Of a DNA stretch of 13,638 bases, positions 1 to 6,243 are shown one piece after another. The DNA comes from Acidobacteriota bacterium (GTDB taxonomy: Bacteria; Acidobacteriota; Blastocatellia; Pyrinomonadales; Pyrinomonadaceae). The DNA is taken from positions 1 through 13,638 of the forward strand of contig JAIVGV010000017.1 of assembly GCA_020201365.1 (NCBI GenBank), in the 5' to 3' direction. The first letter of the stretch is position 1, and the number at the start of each line of letters is the position of its first letter. A program made the translations under genes and the position numbers. The notes under the pieces are model-generated. The model was not told the origin of the DNA and ran no database searches. It saw only the letters and a program-made list of their open reading frames with translations.

Positions 1-1013
1 AGCATCGGCGCGGCGAAGAGCATCATGTTGGGGACGTCGTTGGTGGGCGAGAGGACGGCGGCGGCGACGAGGATGACGATGAGCGAGACCTTCCAGACGC
101 GCACGAGCCAGCCCGCCGTGACGATGCCGATCCGAGCCAGCACGTATGTGATCGCGGGCATCTGGAAGACGAGCCCCATGCCGAGCATGATGAGGATGAT
201 GAAGTCGAAGTAGTCGTCGGCTTTGAGGAGCAGGCGGAAGTCCTGTCCGAGTCCGAGCAGGTAGGCTGCCGCCGGAGGGAAGATGACCTTGTAGGCGAAC
301 GCCGCGCCGAGGACGAAGGCGACCGTCGAGAGCAGGATGAAGGGGAGCGCGTAGCCGCGCTCGTGCGGGTAGAGTCCGGGCGAGACGAACGCCCAGATCT
401 GCCAGAGCAGGAAGGGGACTGAGAGGCAGAGCGCCGCGTAGAGCGAGACCTTGACGTAGAGCGAGAAGGGCTCCATCGCCGTGTTGACGACGAGCCGGTC
501 GTCGATTCCGGGCAGCGCGTCCGACGGCGTGTTCAGGTCAAACGGCAGGCGCACGCCCTTCGGGATGATGACGTTTCCGGCGTAGAGCGGCTCGTCCGTG
601 AAGAGCCCGAGCTGCCCCTGCTGGTCGCGCGCAACTTTCGCCGTGACGGACGCGCCCGCGGGGATCACGCTCGCGCCGAGCTTCGTCGTCTCCGCGAAGA
701 CGTAGCGACCCGTGTCCCCCTCCTTCGCGGCGCTTAAGGGCGCGACCGCCTCGTTGCCCGTCAAGCCGCCGAGCGGCAGTTGCCGCCGCTGCGCCTCCGC
801 GAGCGCGACTCTGACGGGGCGCGCGAGGAAGTTGTAGATGTAGTTGGAGACGAACCAGCAGGCGAAGAAGGCGACGAAGACGAAGGCGACGGAGCGGATG
901 AGGCGTCGGCGCAACTCGTCCAGGTGTTCGAGGAAAGACATCTGACCGCCGAGCAGCGACTCGCGGTCGTCTCCGTCGTCCTCGCGTCTGCCCTCTAAGA
1001 GTGTGGATGCCAT
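1..1013 (-). CDS. tatC: Sec-independent (twin-arginine) translocase subunit TatC, 3' end beyond the window
   Basis: TatC is the polytopic receptor of the Tat pathway, which exports folded proteins with RR signal peptides across the inner membrane. 337 residues are visible from the ATG at 1013; the C-terminus runs off the window. Family landmarks are clear: an N-terminal FLEHLDELRRRL (residues 27-38, E33), TM1 about 40-58, then after a long loop EPFSLYVKVSL, a TM2 ending in PFLLWQIWAF (W207, F209) and SPGLYPHERG with E218, matching the conserved F94 and E103 of E. coli TatC, followed by FAYKVIFP and further TM segments. Unusually, about 100 residues (78-176) lie between TM1 and TM2, where E. 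coli has roughly 30. It follows tatA by 42 bp on the same strand, so they are probably one operon. The family call is certain; the role of the insertion is unknown. Confidence 0.96.
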   Translation of the reverse strand, partial: MASTLLEGRREDDGDDRESLLGGQMSFLEHLDELRRRLIRSVAFVFVAFFACWFVSNYIYNFLARPVRVALAEAQRRQLPLGGLTGNEAVAPLSAAKEGDTGRYVFAETTKLGASVIPAGASVTAKVARDQQGQLGLFTDEPLYAGNVIIPKGVRLPFDLNTPSDALPGIDDRLVVNTAMEPFSLYVKVSLYAALCLSVPFLLWQIWAFVSPGLYPHERGYALPFILLSTVAFVLGAAFAYKVIFPPAAAYLLGLGQDFRLLLKADDYFDFIILIMLGMGLVFQMPAITYVLARIGIVTAGWLVRVWKVSLIVILVAAAVLSPTNDVPNMMLFAAPM

Positions 1014-1055
1014 CGGTCGTGCGGCTGCCGGGTGCGGCTCGCGGCGGCGGCGACT

Positions 1056-1466
1056 TTAGACCCAGTCCGCCTTGTGCGGCGACTGCGGCGCGGGCTCGAC
1101 CGCGTCCGACGAAGCGCCCGCGTCGCCCGCCGGGACTTCCGCGCCGCGCGCGACCGCTTGGGCGTCGTCGTTCGCCGCCTGAGGCGTGAGCGCGGGCGGC
1201 GCAATCGTGTTCGCGCTGGCGTCGGGCGCGGCGTCGGGCGGGAGCATCGCGTCCGTCACCTGTCGCTCGCGCTCGTAGGATTCGAGGTTGACCTCCCGCT
1301 CCCACGTCCGCTTGAACTCGTCCGACGCGCGCTTGAACTCGCTCAAGCCCTTGCCGAGCGAGCGGCTCAACTCGGGGAGTTTGCGCGGTCCGAAGATGAT
1401 CAGCGCCACGACGAGGATCAGCAGCAGCTCCGTCGTCCCCACCGATTCGAGAAAAAGCAGAGTCAT
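1056..1466 (-). CDS. tatA: TatA/TatB-family twin-arginine translocase subunit
   Basis: This single-pass membrane protein of 136 residues is the pore-forming or docking partner of TatC. A short N-terminus leads into TM about residues 9-25 (TTELLLILVVALIIFG), then the hallmark FGPRKLPELSRSLGKGLSEF hinge and amphipathic helix (25-44), a charged helix to about 70, and a disordered Ala/Pro/Asp-rich tail. The FGPRKLPEL hinge is diagnostic of the TatA/B/E superfamily. TatA versus TatB is not settled: E7 before the TM and the longer charged helix lean to TatB, but no second TatA-like gene is in view, so one protein may do both jobs. It lies between the VOC gene (51 bp upstream) and tatC (42 bp downstream). 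No clear Shine-Dalgarno is seen before the ATG; the leader is AT-rich (AGAATTTTT). Confidence 0.93.
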   Translation of the reverse strand: MTLLFLESVGTTELLLILVVALIIFGPRKLPELSRSLGKGLSEFKRASDEFKRTWEREVNLESYERERQVTDAMLPPDAAPDASANTIAPPALTPQAANDDAQAVARGAEVPAGDAGASSDAVEPAPQSPHKADWV

Positions 1467-1475
1467 AAAAATTCT

Positions 1476-1547
1476 GAAGTCCGGTGTCGAAAGCGCGCGG
1501 GCCGTCGCCCGCAGACTTTAGACTTCGGGCGTTGGACTTTGGACTTC
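1476..1547. repeat. 7-bp tandem repeat (RGACTTY) with hairpin, at the VOC gene 3' end
   Basis: Positions 1513-1547 read as five consecutive heptamers: AGACTTT, AGACTTC, GGGCGTT (degenerate), GGACTTT, GGACTTC. Directly to the left, 1497-1512 forms a perfect hairpin (GCGGGC, loop CGTC, GCCCGC). One inverted heptamer copy, GAAGTCC, sits at 1476-1482 and can pair with GGACTTC at 1541-1547. The array encodes the last residues and the TAA stop (1518-1520) of the VOC gene. Its function is unknown: a transcription-attenuating hairpin between co-directional genes or a replication-slippage product are both possible. Confidence 0.7.
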
Positions 1548-1913
1548 TTTTTCAACGCCGTAGTCCGGCGGGTAGTAGATCACCTCGACCACCTGCCCGC
1601 CCGCGCCCTTCGTGTAAAAAGAGACCGTGCGGTCGCGGTGCTCTTTCACGGGTCGCCCCTCGCGCCGCGCGAACTCCTCCAGCTCCTCGCGCGACTCGAC
1701 GCGCAAGCCCAGGTGCGGCGGGTGCTTCGACGCGGGCGGCAGGAGCGCGAGCCCGAAGCCCCGCGCGTCGCGCATCATCGCCCAGTCGTCGTACATGGTT
1801 TCGAGACGGAAGCCGATGCGCTCGTACTCCCTCACGCCGCGCCGCAAGTCCTCACACTTGACCGCGACGTGATCCACCACCCCGCCGAAACGCGACTCAG
1901 CTTGCTCGGACAT
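1518..1913 (-). CDS. VOC-superfamily (glyoxalase/dioxygenase fold) protein
   Basis: 131 residues, the usual size for a single-chain vicinal-oxygen-chelate protein with two beta-alpha-beta-beta-beta modules. The fold is shown by VVDHVAVKCEDLRRGVREYERIGFRL at the N-terminus, PPHLGLRVESREELEEF in the middle and GGQVVEVIYYP at the C-terminus. Candidate metal ligands in the usual places are H15, H67 and E110. The substrate cannot be read from sequence; glyoxalase-I-like or methylmalonyl-CoA-epimerase-like enzymes share these features. The ATG at 1913 has a GGAG 7 bases upstream. The last residues (EVQSPTPEV) are encoded by a degenerate 7-bp repeat array, so the tail is probably not part of the fold. 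It lies first in a likely unit with tatA and tatC, but a functional link to Tat export is not evident. Confidence 0.85.
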   Translation of the reverse strand: MSEQAESRFGGVVDHVAVKCEDLRRGVREYERIGFRLETMYDDWAMMRDARGFGLALLPPASKHPPHLGLRVESREELEEFARREGRPVKEHRDRTVSFYTKGAGGQVVEVIYYPPDYGVEKEVQSPTPEV

Positions 1914-1931
1914 GACTCAACTCCAAAGGAG

Positions 1932-2012
1932 AACGATGAAGCAGGAACGATGGACGATGGAGTGAAAGCAAATCGGGTTTACTTCATCGTTACGCGTTCA
2001 TCGTTCATCGTT
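1932..2012. repeat. Large imperfect hairpin of AACGATG/TTCATCG heptamers
   Basis: The left arm (1932-1967) begins AACGATGAA and contains further AACGATGG and ACGATGG units. The right arm (1977-2012) contains TTCATCGTT and a tandem TTCATCG pair ending TTCATCGTT. Comparing the left arm with the reverse complement of the right gives about 26 matches in 36 positions, including 9 consecutive at the outer ends; the loop is about 9 bases. The right arm holds the TGA stop (1998-2000) and the last codons of the nitroreductase gene. It fills almost all of the 84-bp gap to the VOC gene, so it may act as a terminator or mRNA-stabilising hairpin, but it lacks a U-tract. Confidence 0.72.
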
Positions 2013-2696
2013 GCTCTCCCACGCTTCCCCGAACCGCTCCGCGAACACGACGCGCGAGAGCTCGAAGCGACCGGGGTGCGGCTTCTCCTCGCCCTCGGCG
2101 CGTCCGATGGCGAGCAGCGCGACGACCTCGCCCTCTTCCGGGATGCCGAACTCGCGCTTCACGCCCTCGGCGTCGAAGCCCTCCATCGGCGCGGTGTCGA
2201 AGCCGTAAGCCTCCGCCGCGAGCATCATCGCCGTGAACGCGATCATCGTGTGGCGGTTCACCCACACCGGCATCTGCTGCATCCCGTCTAAAAATTGGAA
2301 CGCGCCGTCGCGGTACTGCTCCCACTTCTCGATGCTCCCCGCGCCGCGCCGTGCGCCTTCGCGGAAAACCTCGTCCGCCGTGCGCCTCCACTCCTCCTTC
2401 ATCCCGACCGCGATGACGACGACCGGAGCCTCCGCGATCTTCGGCTGTTTGAACGCGACCGACTGAAGCTTTTTACGGTTCTCCTCGCCGCGCACGACGA
2501 CGAAGCGCCACGGCTGCAGGTTGTAGCCCGAAGGCGCTTCCGACGCGAGTTCGAGGATCGCGTTCAAATACTTCTCCGGCACCTCGTCCGGCAAAAAGTG
2601 CTGCGTCGCGCGCCGATCCAGCATCACGTCGGTGATCGGCTTCAGAGGCTCGCCGTTCGGCTGTGTCCGCGGCAGGTTCGTCGGCTTGTCGTCCAT
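1998..2696 (-). CDS. Nitroreductase-family FMN oxidoreductase
   Basis: 232 residues of the FMN-dependent, NAD(P)H-using nitroreductase family, usually homodimeric and cytosolic; the substrate is not predictable. Visible family features are DRRATQHF (27-34, FMN phosphate-binding arginines R28/R29), SGYNLQPWRF (56-65, the conserved SxxNxQPW-type segment), the helix IAFTAMMLAAEAYGFDTAPMEGFD (152-174, with the MEGFD motif), and a C-terminal VVALLAIGRAEGEEKPHPGR strand. The start is set at 2696: its ATG has GGGAGGAG about 7 bases upstream and homology begins here. The frame stays open to 2957, but that extension is Arg-rich, reads through the divergent promoter region and is not credible. The final residues (SNDER) come from a 7-bp repeat. 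It is divergent from the cobalamin-binding-like gene. Confidence 0.92.
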   Translation of the reverse strand: MDDKPTNLPRTQPNGEPLKPITDVMLDRRATQHFLPDEVPEKYLNAILELASEAPSGYNLQPWRFVVVRGEENRKKLQSVAFKQPKIAEAPVVVIAVGMKEEWRRTADEVFREGARRGAGSIEKWEQYRDGAFQFLDGMQQMPVWVNRHTMIAFTAMMLAAEAYGFDTAPMEGFDAEGVKREFGIPEEGEVVALLAIGRAEGEEKPHPGRFELSRVVFAERFGEAWESNDER

Positions 2697-2749
2697 CAAA
2701 GCTCCTCCCACTTGATCGCCATTCCCCGCGAGCTTCACTGGCGCACACG

Positions 2750-2778
2750 ATTGTACGCGCCCGCGCGGGCGCACACAA
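2750..2778 (-). promoter_or_regulatory. Sigma70-type promoter for the nitroreductase gene
   Basis: On the minus strand a -35 TTGTGT (2773-2778) and a -10 TACAAT (2750-2755) are separated by exactly 17 bp. Transcription would start near 2743, leaving a leader of about 47 nt before the ATG at 2696. TACAAT matches the -10 consensus at 5 of 6 positions, striking in such GC-rich sequence. The spacer is filled by a palindrome (see 2757-2772). Confidence 0.6.
2757..2772. promoter_or_regulatory. 16-bp perfect palindrome within the promoter spacer (candidate operator)
   Basis: GCGCCCGCGCGGGCGC is its own reverse complement and sits exactly between the -35 and -10 hexamers of the nitroreductase promoter. 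A 9-bp direct repeat GGCGCACAC also flanks the promoter core (2740-2748 and 2768-2776). A dimeric regulator could bind here, but GC-only palindromes arise readily in a genome of this composition, so this is tentative. Confidence 0.3.
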
Positions 2779-2803
2779 AGACCAGCGCGGCGCGCGCGCC
2801 TTC

Positions 2804-2833
2804 TTGACAGCCGCGCGCCCGCCGCGCGAACCT
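2804..2833 (+). promoter_or_regulatory. Possible promoter for the cobalamin-binding-like/ligase pair
   Basis: A consensus -35 TTGACA (2804-2809) is followed after 18 bp by a poor -10, GAACCT (2828-2833). The Shine-Dalgarno-like AGAGGTGAT lies just before the ATG at 2866. The -35 is convincing and the -10 is not; the same TTGACA plus poor GC-rich -10 pattern recurs before the gene at 8174. Confidence 0.35.
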
Positions 2834-2865
2834 CACAACTCAAGCCCACGCTGAGAGGTGATCGG

Positions 2866-3810
2866 ATGAGTAACGCGCCGCGCATCGTCTCGCTGCTGCC
2901 TTCGGCGACCGAGATCGTCTGCGCGCTCGGTCTCGCCGACGCGCTCGTCGGCGTCACGCACGAGTGCGACTACCCGCCCGAAGTCGTCGGCAAGCCCGTC
3001 CTGACCGCGAGCCGCATCTCGCACCAGACGATGACGGGCGCCGAAATTGATCACGCCGTCCGCGCGCAGCTCGACGGTCACGGCTCGATTTACGATCTCG
3101 ACGAAGAACTTTTGCGCGCACTCAAACCCGATCTCATCCTCACGCAGGAACTCTGCGACGTCTGCGCCGTCAGCTACAAGACGGTCGAGCGGGCGGCGGC
3201 GCGCGTCTTAGACGCGGACGCGCGAGTCGTCTCGCTTGAGCCGAACACCATCCGCGACATCTTCTCGAACGTCCGCACCGTCGGCTCACTCACCAGCCGG
3301 GACGCCGGGGCGATCAAACTCGTCGCCGAACTCACCACGCGCCTCGACGCGCTCGCCCTCGCGCTCACCGAAACACGCACTCGCCCGCGCACGCTCGTCC
3401 TCGAATGGTTGGAGCCCCCGTTCATCCCCGGTCACTGGGTTCCCGAACAGATCGCCTTCGCCGGAGGCGACGCGAGTTTCGGTCGCGCCGGGCGACCTTC
3501 GACGACGACGACCGACGAGGAGGTGCGCGCCTATGACCCCGAACGCATCGTCCTCGCGCCCTGCGGCTACTACAAAGAGGACACGCTGCGCGCGCTCGGC
3601 GCGGCGCGACTCCCCTCCTGCTGGCACGACCTCTCCGCCGTGCGCGCGGGCGAGGTCTGGGCGGCGGACGCGACATCGTATTTCAGCCGACCCGGTCCCC
3701 GCGTCGTCCGCGGCGCGGAGATACTCGCCCGCGTCATCCACCCGGACGTCTTCGGCGCGCCCGAAGAGCACGAAGCCGTCCGCGTCGCGTCGGGGCTGAT
3801 GAAGACGTGA
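2866..3810 (+). CDS. Cobalamin-binding-like periplasmic-binding-fold protein (BtuF-like) without signal peptide
   Basis: 314 residues of the Peripla_BP_2 fold used by BtuF and iron-siderophore binding proteins. Landmarks: RIVSLLPSATEIVCALGL at the N-terminus (6-23), THECDYP (31-37), then LKPDLILTQELCDVCAVSY (86-104), VVSLEPNTIRDIFSNVRTVG, GHWVPEQIAFAGGD and a C-terminal WAADATSYFSRPGPRVVRGAEIL. No signal peptide or lipobox precedes the first beta strand, and no permease or ATPase gene is adjacent, so it is probably not a conventional ABC-importer component. C34, C97 and C100 are notable. It may be a cytosolic corrinoid-binding protein; that role is inferred. AGAGGTGAT lies 4-5 bases before the ATG. 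The ligase gene follows after 18 bp, probably as an operon. Confidence 0.82.
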   Translation: MSNAPRIVSLLPSATEIVCALGLADALVGVTHECDYPPEVVGKPVLTASRISHQTMTGAEIDHAVRAQLDGHGSIYDLDEELLRALKPDLILTQELCDVCAVSYKTVERAAARVLDADARVVSLEPNTIRDIFSNVRTVGSLTSRDAGAIKLVAELTTRLDALALALTETRTRPRTLVLEWLEPPFIPGHWVPEQIAFAGGDASFGRAGRPSTTTTDEEVRAYDPERIVLAPCGYYKEDTLRALGAARLPSCWHDLSAVRAGEVWAADATSYFSRPGPRVVRGAEILARVIHPDVFGAPEEHEAVRVASGLMKT

Positions 3811-3828
3811 CGACGTCATGAATGATCG

Positions 3829-5547
3829 ATGGCTCGCACTAAAAAAGTTTCTGTAGCGCAGACGAACGGTACGCTCGAAGCGTTCGCGCGCGTGGCGGAT
3901 GGAGTCGCCGCGACGACGAAGAAGCTGGAGAAGGCGCGGCTCCTGGGCGCGTACTTCCACACGCTCGCGGACGCAGACCTCGTGCGCGCCGCGCGCTACT
4001 GCGCCGGTCACCAGTTCGCCCTGAACGACGCGCGCACGACGAACGTCGGCGGCGGGATGCTGCGCGACGCGATCTCGGAAGTCACGGGGTTGGACGTAGA
4101 GAACCTGCGCCCGCGCTACGTCCGCCTCGGCGATTCGGGCGAGGTCGCGGAAGAAGCGTTTGCGGAGAGCGGGCGGGGCGCGAGCGTGAAGCCGACGTTC
4201 ACGCTCGCCGAAGTCGAGAGCCTGATCGAACGTTTAAGCGAGACGCGCGGGACGAAGAACAAACGTGAGGTGCTCGTCGAAGCGCTGCGCCGCGCGACGC
4301 CGCCCGAAGCGAAGTACCTCGTCAAACTTCTGATCGGCGATCTCCGCATCGGCTTGCAGGAGGGCTTGGTCGAGGACGCCGTGGCGCGCGCCTTCGAGCG
4401 CCCGCTCGCGGAAGTGGCGCGCGTCAACATGCTCGTCGGCGACATCGGCGAGGCGGCGTTGCGCGCGCGCCGGGGCGACCTCGCGGGCGTCTCGATGCGC
4501 CTCTTCCACCCGATCAAGTTCATGCTCGCCACCGCCGCCGCAGACACGGCGGATGTCGCGCGCACGATGCCCGCGGAGTTCTACGTCGAGGACAAGTTCG
4601 ACGGCATACGCGGGCAGGCGCACGTCGAACGGGGGCGCGTCGCGCTCTACACGCGCACGCTCGACGAGGTGACGCACCGCTTCCCCGAACTCGTCGCGCC
4701 GCTGAAGGGTTTGCCGACCTCCGCGATCCTCGACGGCGAAATCCTGCCCGCGCGCGGCGCGCAAATCTTGCCGTTCGCGGAGCTTCAGAAGCGGCTCGGT
4801 CGCAAGACCGTCTCGGACGAACTGCTCGCCGAAATCCCAGTCGTCTTCGTCGCCTACGATCTGCTCTACGCCGACGCTCGCGTCATGTTCGACGAGCCGC
4901 TCTCGGAGCGCCGCCGCGTGCTCGAAAGTTTGATCGCGAAGGCAGACGAAAGCGCGGCGGAGGAGAACGTCGGCACGCTGCGCCTCTCGGTCGCGAAGCT
5001 CGTGCGCGACGCGAACGATCTCGACGCCGAGTTCGACGCGGCGCGCGCGCGGGGCAACGAGGGGCTCATGATCAAAGACCCGCGCTCGACCTACAAGCCG
5101 GGCAAGCGCGGGCGCGAGTGGCTGAAGCTCAAACGAGCGCTCGCCACGCTCGACGTGGTCGTCACAGCGGTCGAGGTCGGTCACGGCAAGCGCAGGAATC
5201 TGCTCTCCGATTACACCTTCGCCGTGCGTCGCTCCGCGGACGACGCGGAACTGCTCAACGTCGGCAAAGCCTATTCGGGTCTGACGGACGCCGAGCTGGC
5301 CGAGCTGACCGAGTGGTTCCGCGCGCACACCTTGCAGGAGTTCGCGCACGGTCGCGTCCGCGTCGTCGAGCCGAAGATCGTTCTGGAAGTGACGTTCGAC
5401 CGCGTGCAGGAGTCGAAGCGGCACAAGAGCGGCTACGCGCTGCGCTTCCCGCGCATCCTGAGGTTGCGCGACGACAAGTCGGTCGAAGAGATAGACACGC
5501 TCGACGCGGTGCGGAGGCTGGCGGACGCGGGCGGCGCTAGTGGATGA
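3829..5547 (+). CDS. ATP-dependent DNA ligase
   Basis: 572 residues in the three-domain layout of archaeal-type ATP-dependent ligases: N-terminal DNA-binding domain (about 15-220), adenylation domain (about 225-430) and C-terminal OB domain (about 435-560). Nucleotidyltransferase motifs are all present: motif I EDKFDGIR with the AMP-accepting lysine K256, IIIa VVFVAYDLLY, motif IV EGLMIKDP (E411, K416) and motif V WLKLKR (431-436). The OB domain continues through VVVTAVEVGHGKRRNLLSDY to FDRVQESKRHKSGYALRFPRI, the conserved C-terminal arginine-rich segment. It seals nicks using ATP, complementing the usual NAD-dependent LigA. There is no LigD-type polymerase or nuclease domain and no Ku gene nearby, so an NHEJ role is not supported. 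The Shine-Dalgarno is weak. The 3' end overlaps the convergent gene by 11 bp. Confidence 0.95.
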   Translation: MARTKKVSVAQTNGTLEAFARVADGVAATTKKLEKARLLGAYFHTLADADLVRAARYCAGHQFALNDARTTNVGGGMLRDAISEVTGLDVENLRPRYVRLGDSGEVAEEAFAESGRGASVKPTFTLAEVESLIERLSETRGTKNKREVLVEALRRATPPEAKYLVKLLIGDLRIGLQEGLVEDAVARAFERPLAEVARVNMLVGDIGEAALRARRGDLAGVSMRLFHPIKFMLATAAADTADVARTMPAEFYVEDKFDGIRGQAHVERGRVALYTRTLDEVTHRFPELVAPLKGLPTSAILDGEILPARGAQILPFAELQKRLGRKTVSDELLAEIPVVFVAYDLLYADARVMFDEPLSERRRVLESLIAKADESAAEENVGTLRLSVAKLVRDANDLDAEFDAARARGNEGLMIKDPRSTYKPGKRGREWLKLKRALATLDVVVTAVEVGHGKRRNLLSDYTFAVRRSADDAELLNVGKAYSGLTDAELAELTEWFRAHTLQEFAHGRVRVVEPKIVLEVTFDRVQESKRHKSGYALRFPRILRLRDDKSVEEIDTLDAVRRLADAGGASG

Positions 5548-6085
5548 CCGAGACGAGGCGCGCGCCGCCGCCCGCGCGTGGTCTGAAGGCGCGTCGCGTG
5601 CGGGCGTGGCGAGGTGCGCGCTCGACGCCCGCGGCGGCGGGCGTCGCGGCGCGATCGGTCGCGGCGGGCGGCTCGTCGCCAGCCGGTGCGCGCGTGTCGT
5701 CTGCGGTCTGCGCGCTCTCCGCGCCGCGCGTCGCCTCCGTCCTGTCGCCCTCGTTGCGGTTGACGGCTTGCGTGTTGGTGCGCGCGGGGGTCTCGCCGCT
5801 TGCGGCGGCGGGCGGCGCGCCGTGCGCGCCGCGGTGCGAGAGGTAGCCGTAAGTCGTCGCGCCGACGAGCGCGGCGACGAGCAGCGCCATGAGCAAGAGC
5901 CACGGGCGCGCGGCGAGTCCGGCGAGCGAGCCGCGCCACGCGCCGAAGCGCGCGCGCCAACCCGACCCGACCGCCGCGAGCGGGACGACCTGGTGCGCCG
6001 CGCGAGCCGAACGTTCGTCGAACAGCGGCGGCGCAGAGCCGCGCCCTCCCTCCGGGGGCGTCTCGAAATCCTGCTCCCGTCCCAT
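5537..6085 (-). CDS. Hypothetical single-pass membrane protein with Ala/Pro-rich tail
   Basis: 182 residues, not recognised. A hydrophilic N-terminal segment of about 60 residues (MGREQDFETPPEGGRG, then Arg-containing) precedes one clear TM helix at about 61-82 (PWLLLMALLVAALVGATTYGYL). The remaining 100 residues are Ala/Thr/Pro/Arg-rich, low in complexity and probably disordered. Positive charge before the TM suggests N-in, C-out topology. GGAAGGGTG about 8 bases before the ATG at 6085 supports this start; the much longer open frame upstream is Arg-rich shadow sequence. It lies 158 bp downstream of the GT-C-like gene on the same strand, and its last 11 bp overlap the end of the convergent ligase gene. 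A cell-envelope scaffold or a GT-C partner is possible but unsupported. Confidence 0.7.
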   Translation of the reverse strand: MGREQDFETPPEGGRGSAPPLFDERSARAAHQVVPLAAVGSGWRARFGAWRGSLAGLAARPWLLLMALLVAALVGATTYGYLSHRGAHGAPPAAASGETPARTNTQAVNRNEGDRTEATRGAESAQTADDTRAPAGDEPPAATDRAATPAAAGVERAPRHARTRRAFRPRAGGGARLVSVIH

Positions 6086-6243
6086 TAAGGCGTCACCCTT
6101 CCGGTCACAAATCTCGCGCGAGGCTCGACCTACCGTCGTCAGACGCAAACGGAGAGCCGCGCGGGCGGCATCCGGCGCGAAAATAGAAGAGGCGTCTCGA
6201 CGCGGGAAGTCGCGCCCGCCCTTTACGCGCGCGCGCCGACCGC

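Noticed and set aside
1032..2291. A 419-codon plus-strand frame opposite tatA, VOC and nitroreductase
   Set aside because: It crosses three confident minus-strand genes and both heptamer elements, and its composition is a GC-rich shadow.
2697..2957. An N-terminal extension of the nitroreductase
   Set aside because: It reads through the divergent promoter region and into the neighbouring gene; the Shine-Dalgarno and homology both place the start at 2696.
3811..3828. TGACG-A-CGTCA inverted repeat before the ligase
   Set aside because: A 5-bp stem with a 1-base loop overlapping a stop codon is too small to support a regulatory call.
4234..5424. A 396-codon open frame antisense to the DNA ligase
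   Set aside because: It lies opposite a confident ligase gene with all motifs, is rich in Arg/Ala/Glu as expected of GC-rich antisense frames, and shows no recognisable domain.
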